A DNA stretch of 34,493 nt from Pseudoscardovia radai (GTDB taxonomy: Bacteria; Actinomycetota; Actinomycetes; Actinomycetales; Bifidobacteriaceae). The position numbers and the translations under genes are program-made. The notes beneath the pieces are model-generated. The model did not search any database, was not told the origin of the DNA, and worked only from the letters and a program-made list of their open reading frames with translations. The DNA lies in contig NZ_MWWR01000020.1 in the NCBI RefSeq assembly GCF_002259605.1, forward strand, positions 1-34,493, in the 5' to 3' direction. Of this stretch, positions 28,729 through 34,493 are shown piece by piece; positions within the stretch are counted from its first letter, which is position 1, and every line of letters starts with the position of its first letter.

Positions 28729-28742
28729 CGAAAGCGCTTGCA
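28729..28742. promoter_or_regulatory. LacI/CcpA-type operator in the leader of the ribbon-helix-helix gene
   Basis: CGAAAGCGCTTGCA matches the catabolite-type consensus TGAAAGCGCTTTCA at 12 of 14 positions. It lies about 20 bp downstream of the proposed -10 box, where a bound repressor would block transcription. LacI-family regulators recognise such CG-centred palindromes, but the regulator here is unknown. Confidence 0.5.
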
Positions 28743-28762
28743 CCCTTTCCGCAATATCGAAC

Positions 28763-28768
28763 ATTATA
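28763..28768 (-). promoter_or_regulatory. Perfect TATAAT -10 box for the ribbon-helix-helix gene
   Basis: The minus strand reads TATAAT here, about 150 bases upstream of the start codon at 28610, in an unusually AT-rich patch. No good -35 box lies 16-18 bases upstream. The remainder of the 28611-28974 gap between this gene and fetA shows no gene. Confidence 0.55.
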
Positions 28769-28974
28769 CGACCACTGTGGGAACAAGTGCCACACGCCCG
28801 TCATGCCCCTCCGTCGGAGAAACCCTCCGCACGCAGGACGGTGTGTCTTGCCGCCAGACAAGTCCGCCTCCCATGCACGCCCGCCATCTGCCCCGACCCT
28901 AGAATGGACACGATCCGGCTGGCCTCGGCCGCCGACGGAACCATGGCGACAGCCAGAATGAGAAAGGACCGGCC

Positions 28975-29889
28975 ATGTCACGAGATGAAGAACCGGATAC
29001 GGGGCGGCGGGACGAGCCCCGGGAACGAGGCGGCGGGACGCAGGGCCCCGTCGTGCTGACGGTGCGCGACGCACGATGCCGCCTCGCCGCCGACACCGCG
29101 GCGTCCACGGGCGCCACGAAGAACACCGACGCAGCGAAAAACACCGACGGAGCCGACGGGGCGGCGTCAGGCAACGGCCGCCTCGTCTTCGACGGAATCG
29201 GTCTGGATATCCAGGCCGGGCGCATCGTGGACCTCGTCGGCCCCTCCGGAAGCGGCAAGTCGAGCCTGCTGACCTGCATGGCGCAGCTAAACCCGCGCGC
29301 CACAGCGACGCTGACGCTCCACGGGCGCCCCGCGTCGGACTTCACGATGCAGCAATGGCGCCACCATGTGGCGTACCTGCCGCAGAAAAGCACGCTGTTC
29401 GGCCAGACGGTGGCCGAGGCCATCCGCTTTCCGTTCACGCTCGGCGTGGCGAAGCAGCTGCCCTCCCCCGATGACGCAGCCATCCGCTCCGCCCTCAACG
29501 CCGTTGGCCTGGCCGACATCGAGCTGACGCGTGACCCGCATGACCTCTCCGGCGGGCAGAGCGCCCGTGTGAGCATGCTGCGCAGCATCCTTACGAAGCC
29601 GGACGTGCTTCTGGCCGACGAGGTCGACGCAGGCCTCGATGACGACACGGCGCGCCTCGTGGCCGTCTATATGGCGCGCACGGCGCATGACACGGGCATG
29701 GCCATCGTGCGCGTCAGGCACCGCCCGCCTGACGGCATGGCGGACTGCATCGCGACGCTGGCGGACGGCCGCCTCACGATGCGCGACACATCCTCCCGCG
29801 CCATGGAGCCCACGGCGACACCCAGCGCGGCAGCCGGCGCAGCATCTGACGCGGCATCCATCACGACATCGGAAAGGAGCGCATCATGA
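28975..29889 (+). CDS. fetA: ABC transporter ATP-binding protein, FetA (YbbL)-like
   Basis: This is the ATPase of a two-gene ABC system. Walker A is GPSGSGKSS, the Q-loop region is VAYLPQKSTLFGQTV, the signature is LSGGQSARVSMLRS, and Walker B is VLLADEVDAGLD. In E. coli the homologous pair FetA-FetB exports iron and lowers oxidative stress; that role is inferred here from the partner gene. The first ~65 residues contain an insert with a repeated KNTDAAKNTDGA pattern within the first strand region, and the last ~40 residues are Ala/Thr/Ser-rich. AAAGGA lies eight bases before the ATG. The stop overlaps the start of the permease gene by four bases (ATGA), which shows translational coupling. 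Confidence 0.88.
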   Translation: MSRDEEPDTGRRDEPRERGGGTQGPVVLTVRDARCRLAADTAASTGATKNTDAAKNTDGADGAASGNGRLVFDGIGLDIQAGRIVDLVGPSGSGKSSLLTCMAQLNPRATATLTLHGRPASDFTMQQWRHHVAYLPQKSTLFGQTVAEAIRFPFTLGVAKQLPSPDDAAIRSALNAVGLADIELTRDPHDLSGGQSARVSMLRSILTKPDVLLADEVDAGLDDDTARLVAVYMARTAHDTGMAIVRVRHRPPDGMADCIATLADGRLTMRDTSSRAMEPTATPSAAAGAASDAASITTSERSAS

Positions 29890-30755
29890 CGCCCACCAGC
29901 CTGCTTTTCGCAGCCCCCACGGCGCACACCGTGCTCGCGGACGGCGGCACCGTGACCGACAACGGCTCGTATGACATCGACCTGTGGGGCATGCTCGTCG
30001 CCATCCTGCTCGTGCTCGTGGCGACGGCCATCTCCGCGGTCGCCAAGCTCGGCGTGGAGAAATCCCTGCCGGTGGCCGCCCTGCGCGCCATCCTCCAGCT
30101 CGCCGCGATGGGCATCATCCTCGGATGGGTCATCCAGCAGAACCAGTGGTGGTGGGTCATCCTCCTCATGCTGGGCATGCTGGGGGCGGCGGTGCAGATC
30201 ACGCTGTCGCGCGCGCGGCGCATCCCCAAGGGCCTGGCCCCGTCCATCTTCCTGACCCTGGCGGCATCCATGATCACGATGGTTCTCGTGGTGGTGGAGC
30301 TCATCGTGCGCCCCGCCCCGTGGTACTCGCCGCGCGTCATCCTGCCGCTGGCCGGCATGATGCTGGGCAACACAGTGTCCGCCGTGGCGCTGGCCCTGAG
30401 CCGCTTCTTCGAGGACATGACGGAGCGGCGCGACGAGGTGGAGACGATGCTCGCGCTCGGCGCCACGCCGCGCGAGGCGAGCATGACGTCGATCCGCTCC
30501 GCCATGCGCATGGGCCTCATGCCCACCGTCGCATCGCTGGCCTCCGCCGGCATCGTCACGATCCCCGGCATGATGGCTGGCCAGATTCTCGCAGGCAACG
30601 ATCCGCTCATCGCCGCGAAATACCAGTTCGTAGTGCTTGCCGCCATCTCCGCCCTGACGATGATCTGCGACGCGCTGATCCTCCGCCTGGTGTACCGCCG
30701 CTGCTTCACGGGGCGTGACCAATACGAGCTGAAGCTGCCGCCTGCGAAGAGCTGA
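29886..30755 (+). CDS. fetB: ABC transporter permease, FetB (YbbM / UPF0014)-like
   Basis: The 289-residue membrane protein has six or seven hydrophobic segments. It shows the family pattern around ILPLAGMMLGNTVSAVALAL, followed by the cytoplasmic coupling region RRDEVETMLALGATPREA and PTVASLASAGIVTIPGMMAGQILAG. These match the UPF0014/FetB family. Together with the upstream ATPase it would form a full exporter, iron being the substrate shown for the E. coli homologue. The start ATG lies within the ATGA overlap with fetA. A strong hairpin follows the stop. Confidence 0.9.
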   Translation: MTPTSLLFAAPTAHTVLADGGTVTDNGSYDIDLWGMLVAILLVLVATAISAVAKLGVEKSLPVAALRAILQLAAMGIILGWVIQQNQWWWVILLMLGMLGAAVQITLSRARRIPKGLAPSIFLTLAASMITMVLVVVELIVRPAPWYSPRVILPLAGMMLGNTVSAVALALSRFFEDMTERRDEVETMLALGATPREASMTSIRSAMRMGLMPTVASLASAGIVTIPGMMAGQILAGNDPLIAAKYQFVVLAAISALTMICDALILRLVYRRCFTGRDQYELKLPPAKS

Positions 30756-30785
30756 CGGCGGCGTTCGATTCAACCCACGCAAAGC

Positions 30786-30817
30786 AAGAGGGCCGGCCCC
30801 GAAGGACCGGCCCTCTT
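30786..30817 (+). terminator. Terminator after fetB
   Basis: A perfect 11-bp stem (AAGAGGGCCGG and its complement) encloses a ten-base loop 30 bases after the fetB stop. The following TTCC is a poor U-tract, but the stem itself ends in CTCTT. The remaining sequence up to metK (30818-31049) shows nothing I can interpret. Confidence 0.7.
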
Positions 30818-31049
30818 CCATGGAGAAGAAAAGAGAAAGGAAAGGAAAAGGCCTGCAGACGCACCCATCTAGCGCCTGCAAGCCTCAACTTAATGATGCC
30901 TTGCATCCAACAACCAGTAAACCAGAAGTCCTCTCATCCCTCCACCCTTGTTCCACCGGCAATTCATTGCGACTATGTCGCTTCCCCGTTGCCCGGGTTC
31001 CCAAGGCGGTTCCTTAAACTGTCTGTTCGCGTTTACCGCTTGCAATGAA

Positions 31050-32243
31050 TCATTGTAGCACGTTTTTCGCAGCGCGCAACAGCGTGTCGGCCTCGTCCGT
31101 CCGCTCCCACGTGAAGTCCGCGTCATCACGCCCGAAATGGCCGTATGCCGCGGTTTTCCGGTAGATGGGACGACGGAGTTCGAGACGTTCGATGATGGCG
31201 AGCTGCCGCAGGTCGAACACCTCCTCCACGGCCTTCTGAATCGCCTCGCGAGGCACGCTCTCGGTGCCGTAGGTCTCGATGTCCACGCTCACGGGCGCGC
31301 CGACGTTTCGGAAGTAGCCCAGCGACACCTGCACGCGGCGTGCCAGGCCCGCTGCCACGATGTTCTTCGCCACCCAGCGCGCCGCATACGCCGCCGAGCG
31401 GTCGGGCTTGCGCGGGTCCTTGCCGGAGAAGGCGCCGCCGCCGTGCGCCGCGAAACCACCGTAGGTATCGACGATGATCTTGCGCCCCGTCAGGCCCGAG
31501 TCGCCCTGCGGACCGCCCGTGTTGAACTCGTTCTGGTTGATGACCACATGCAGGTCGTCATGTGCCACGCCGGGGAAGGTCTCGAGCACCGGGTCGAGCA
31601 CCTTCTCGCGCACCTCGCGGCGCACGTCCTCCACCGACAGCTCCGGCGCATGCTGCGCCGAGATCAGCACGTCGCGGAACGCCACCGGCCGCAGGTCGTC
31701 CGTGTACTCCACGGTGACCAGCACCTTCCCGTCGGGCCGCAGCAACGGGATGATGCCGTTCTTGCGCACATACGCGAGGCGCTCGGCGATGCGGTTCGCC
31801 GCATAGACGGGAAGCGGCATGTACGCGGCGGTGTCATCGTTGGCGTAGCCGATGACGATGCCCTGGTCGCCGCCGAACCTGTTGTAGGCCTCTTCTTTGT
31901 CGGCCACCGTGCCGGTGTCGCCGTAGTTGCCCTGCGGGCCGTTGAGGATGCGCGGGCGGATGTTGTTGATGACGCCGCAGCCGTCGGGGTCGATGCCGGA
32001 ATCGGCCGTCGTGTAGCCGATGTCATGCAGCGCCCTGCGCACGATCTCGACGTGGTCGAGCACTCGGGGCACGCTGATCTCGCCTTCGACGACCACGAGG
32101 CCGTCCTTCGCCGTCGTCTCGACCGCGACGCGGGAGTCAAGGTCGATCTCGAGATAGGCGTCGAGGATGGAATCGGAGATGATGTCGCACACCTTGTCGG
32201 GGTGGCCTTCGGTGACTGCTTCGGATGACAGGAATCGTGCCAT
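31050..32243 (-). CDS. metK: S-adenosylmethionine synthetase
   Basis: MetK makes S-adenosylmethionine from methionine and ATP. The 397-residue product begins MARFLSSEAVTEGHPDKVCD with the ATP-binding histidine motif. It contains GPQGNYGDTGT-like and GDQGIVIGYA segments, the NTGGPQGDSGLTGRKIIVDTYGG signature and the P-loop-like GGGAFSGKDPRKPDRSAAY. Length and order are normal for the family. GAAGG lies upstream of the ATG at 32243. It follows a methyltransferase gene by 103 bp and a metY-type gene, which suggests a methionine-to-SAM unit. I see no SAM riboswitch in the short upstream gap. Confidence 0.97.
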   Translation of the reverse strand: MARFLSSEAVTEGHPDKVCDIISDSILDAYLEIDLDSRVAVETTAKDGLVVVEGEISVPRVLDHVEIVRRALHDIGYTTADSGIDPDGCGVINNIRPRILNGPQGNYGDTGTVADKEEAYNRFGGDQGIVIGYANDDTAAYMPLPVYAANRIAERLAYVRKNGIIPLLRPDGKVLVTVEYTDDLRPVAFRDVLISAQHAPELSVEDVRREVREKVLDPVLETFPGVAHDDLHVVINQNEFNTGGPQGDSGLTGRKIIVDTYGGFAAHGGGAFSGKDPRKPDRSAAYAARWVAKNIVAAGLARRVQVSLGYFRNVGAPVSVDIETYGTESVPREAIQKAVEEVFDLRQLAIIERLELRRPIYRKTAAYGHFGRDDADFTWERTDEADTLLRAAKNVLQ

Positions 32244-32346
32244 GCCGGTACCTTCTTTCGTTGTTGGTCGATGGGTTTGGTTGGTTGATGGGCTGGCGCC
32301 GCCTGGGCTCAGGCCCTGGCGTTGGTCTGGACCCGCGCCCCGTGCG

Positions 32347-33090
32347 TCACTCCCCCGCCACGATGGCGACGTAGTTGCCCGCGGTGTAGCCGGCCACGGG
32401 GTCGGACGGGGCGTCGTTCTGGTACGGCGGGTTCTCGATCACCGTCTGCCAGTAGCCGAACGATGAGAAGCCCGCCTCGCGCAGCGCCGCCTCGTACCAC
32501 GGGATCTCGTGCCAGTACGGCTTGTACGAGTGCTCCGTCACGTTGAAGAACGCGGTGCCCTTCAGCAGCTCCTGCGCGAGTGCGTCGGGGATGCCGGCCT
32601 CCTGGCGCACGCGCAGGATGATGCCGAGCGCCGATTCGGCCGGCACGTCGGTGAGCACGAGGCGCCCTCCCGGCGCCAGCGCCTCGCGGTTGCGGCGGAA
32701 CGTGCCGACGATCTCGTCGTCCGGTATGAAGCCGAAGGACGACCCGTTGTACACGATCGTGTCGTATGGGGCGCCGCCGTAGTCGAAGTCCTGCGCCGTG
32801 GCCTCGGTGACGTCAAGGCCTTTGGCGCGCGCCTGGTCCGCGAGCGCCGCGGATGGTTCGATGGCCTGGCTGACGTGGATTCCGTAGCGTTGTGCGAGGA
32901 GGGTTTCGAAGATTCCGCTGCCGACGCCGATGGAGAGGATGGCGCCGGGGTCGGCGCCGGTGCCGTCGGGGCGGGTGACGAGGGCGTGGTGCAGGAGGCG
33001 CAGGCGCGATTCGTAGATGTTGGGGCGCGCGGCCTGGGTGTCGTCGAGGATGGTGGCGTGGCCTTGGTACAGGTCGGTGAATGTGCTCAT
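32347..33090 (-). CDS. Class I SAM-dependent methyltransferase, substrate unknown
   Basis: The 247-residue protein has the Rossmann-type methyltransferase fold. The SAM-binding motif I is ILSIGVGSGIFE, followed by the acidic strand end IEPS, the motif DTIVYNGSSFGFIPD, and the post-motif LAPGGRLVLTDVP. No membrane segment or signal is visible. The substrate cannot be told from sequence. AAAGGA lies upstream of the ATG at 33090 with a slightly long spacer. Its position between the metY-type gene and metK places a SAM user inside a methionine/SAM supply cluster, so regulation with them is plausible. Confidence 0.85.
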   Translation of the reverse strand: MSTFTDLYQGHATILDDTQAARPNIYESRLRLLHHALVTRPDGTGADPGAILSIGVGSGIFETLLAQRYGIHVSQAIEPSAALADQARAKGLDVTEATAQDFDYGGAPYDTIVYNGSSFGFIPDDEIVGTFRRNREALAPGGRLVLTDVPAESALGIILRVRQEAGIPDALAQELLKGTAFFNVTEHSYKPYWHEIPWYEAALREAGFSSFGYWQTVIENPPYQNDAPSDPVAGYTAGNYVAIVAGE

Positions 33091-33199
33091 GGGGTGGGGT
33101 TCCTTTCCGTGGTGGTATGTGCATGGGTGGCGTGTGGGCTGGGTGGCGTGTGCGCCGCTGGCGCCTCGTTCGCGGCGTGTCGCGGCGTGTCGCGTTCGG

Positions 33200-34493
33200 C
33201 TAGGCGCCGTAGGCGGCGGTGAAGCCGCGTTCGAGGTCGGCGATGAGGTCGTCGGGGTCCTCGAGTCCGATGGACAGGCGGATGGTGGTGGGTTCGATGC
33301 CGGCGGCGCGCTGCTGGGCTTCGGTGAATTCCCTGTGCGTGGTGCGGGCGGGGTCGACGATGAGCGAGGCGGAGGCGCCGATGTTCGTCAGGTAGGTGAA
33401 GATGCGCGTGGCGTCGATGAAGGCGTTGGATTGTTCGATGCCTCCTTCGAGCGTGAAGGCGAGGACGGTGCCGACGCCGCGCGGGTAGTCGCGTTGTGCG
33501 AGCGCGTGGTCGGGCGAGTCGGGCAGCCCGGCGTAGGCGACGTTGATGACGTGGGGGTGTTTTTCGAGGAAGCGGGCGATGCGCTGTGTGGTGGCGGTCT
33601 CGCGGTCGAGGCGCACGCCGAGCGTTTCGAGCCCTTGGAGCGTCAGGTATGTTTCGAATGGGGCGGGTGCGGCGCCGAGCAGGCGCAGGTATTTGAGGCG
33701 CAGGCGCTGGCTGAAGGCCTTGGTGCCTGCGGCGTCGACGAAGGAGCGGCGGATGCCGTGGGCTTCGTCGCTGATGTTGTGCACGGGGCTGTTGAGCTGC
33801 GGGTAGCGGGGCGCGTCTGTGCCGTCGGGGCGGGTGACGGTGTTGGCGGGGCCGTAGTCGAGGTCGGCGGCGTCGATGACGGCTCCGCCGAGGGCGTTTC
33901 CGTGTCCGTTGATGCCTTTGGTGGTGGAGTACACGACGATGTCGGCTCCGTGTTCGATGGGGCGGTACAGGTACGGGGTGGGCAGCGTGTTGTCGACGAC
34001 GACGGCGACGCCGTGGGCGTGGGCGACGCGTGAGATGGCGTCGATGTCGGCGATGCGCGTGGTGGGGTTGGAGACGCTTTCGACGAAGACGAGGCGCGTG
34101 TCGGGACCGATGGCCGCCTCGAGGGAGGCGGGGTCGTCGATCCTGTCGATGATGTCGACGCCGATGCCGAGTGCGGGCAGGATGTTGGTGATGAAGTCGA
34201 AGGTGCCTCCGTACAGGGCGTTTGCGGCGACGATGCGCCCGCCGTTGTCGGCGAGGGTGAGGATGGTGGCGGCGATGGCGGCCATGCCGGATGCGAAGGC
34301 GACGGCTGCCTTGCCTCCGTCGAGGGAGGCGAGGCGAGCCTCGAGCACGTCGGACGTGGGGTTGGATGCGCGCGAGTACAGGTGGGCGCCCGGCTCCTTG
34401 CCGTTGGCTGTGCGCGATCCGCGTTCCGCGGTGTGCAGGTCGTATGCGGCGGTGGCGTATATGGGCACGGAGGTGGCGTCCAGGTGGACCCGG
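33200..34493 (-). CDS. metY: O-acetylhomoserine sulfhydrylase-type Cys/Met metabolism PLP enzyme (N-terminus cut by window edge)
   Basis: The frame is open to the right edge, so the true start lies outside the window; an apparent GTG start at 34468 is internal, because the residues upstream (VHLDATSVPIYATAAYDL) are typical of the family. The Cys/Met-metabolism PLP fold is clear: SRASNPTSDVLEARLASLDGG, FASGMAAIAATI, the PLP lysine in VVYSTTKGINGHGNALGG, and the C-terminal RLSIGLEDPDDLIADLERGF. The overall pattern, with NALYGGTFD and NIGASASLIVDPARTTH, matches O-acetylhomoserine (thiol)-lyases, which make homocysteine (or methionine) from O-acetylhomoserine and sulfide (or methanethiol). Cystathionine gamma-synthase relatives are the main alternative. 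A methyltransferase gene and metK follow on the same strand. Confidence 0.9.
   Translation of the reverse strand, partial: RVHLDATSVPIYATAAYDLHTAERGSRTANGKEPGAHLYSRASNPTSDVLEARLASLDGGKAAVAFASGMAAIAATILTLADNGGRIVAANALYGGTFDFITNILPALGIGVDIIDRIDDPASLEAAIGPDTRLVFVESVSNPTTRIADIDAISRVAHAHGVAVVVDNTLPTPYLYRPIEHGADIVVYSTTKGINGHGNALGGAVIDAADLDYGPANTVTRPDGTDAPRYPQLNSPVHNISDEAHGIRRSFVDAAGTKAFSQRLRLKYLRLLGAAPAPFETYLTLQGLETLGVRLDRETATTQRIARFLEKHPHVINVAYAGLPDSPDHALAQRDYPRGVGTVLAFTLEGGIEQSNAFIDATRIFTYLTNIGASASLIVDPARTTHREFTEAQQRAAGIEPTTIRLSIGLEDPDDLIADLERGFTAAYGA

Noticed and set aside
32244..32346. SAM riboswitch upstream of metK
   Set aside because: The gap is short, G/T-rich on the plus strand, and I see neither the conserved helices nor a terminator or anti-terminator pair.

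Overview
The window looks like chromosomal DNA of a Bifidobacterium or a close relative. The evidence is high GC, strong C/G third-position bias, the pairing of transketolase with a long actinobacterial-type transaldolase (enzymes of the bifid shunt), HrcA/CIRCE control of heat shock, LexA boxes of the Gram-positive type, and the conserved order uvrA-uvrC-aroE-rapZ-whiA-pgk-tpiA-secG. I could not run a search, so the genus is an inference from gene content and order.

Layout, left to right. (1) 1-1716, minus: a membrane-anchored zinc-ribbon protein with PASTA-like repeats, cut by the left edge. (2) 1717-2537: gene-free, with an 85-bp direct repeat and three degenerate repeats. (3) 2538-3029: a minus-strand tRNA operon Gly(GCC)-Cys(GCA)-Val(GAC)-Val(CAC) with a recognisable promoter and terminator. 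(4) 3341-6474: a PAC2-family protein (+), undecaprenyl-diphosphate phosphatase uppP (-) and a fructosamine-kinase-family protein (+). (5) 6580-9127: the heat-shock operon hrcA-dnaJ (-) behind a CIRCE element. (6) 9433-12728: tkt and tal (+), with very strong codon bias. (7) 13029-14786: a PLP aminotransferase fused to an N-terminal HTH domain (-), facing an array of TTGAAC half-sites and then a roughly 400-bp block of tandem ~72-bp repeats. (8) 15620-27810: the long minus-strand block uvrA-uvrC-aroE-rapZ-whiA-pgk-tpiA-secG, with a near-ideal LexA box far upstream of uvrA. (9) 28221-28610: a ribbon-helix-helix protein (-) whose leader holds a LacI/CcpA-type palindrome. (10) 28975-30755: a FetA/FetB-type ABC pair (+). 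(11) 31050-34493: metK, a SAM-dependent methyltransferase and a MetY-type O-acetylhomoserine sulfhydrylase (-), the last cut by the right edge.

Functionally the window is mostly core: DNA repair, central carbon metabolism, cell envelope, heat shock and methionine/SAM. I see no prophage, insertion sequence, CRISPR array or integrase. The least explained parts are the HTH-aminotransferase fusion with its candidate operator array, the two tandem-repeat arrays at 15012-15416, the duplicated 85-bp element near 2.0-2.4 kb, and the rapZ-whiA junction, which lacks the yvcK gene that usually lies between them. Several core proteins here (UvrC, RapZ, HrcA, WhiA, the aminotransferase, FetA) carry Ala/Ser/Thr/Gly-rich, probably disordered tails or inserts.
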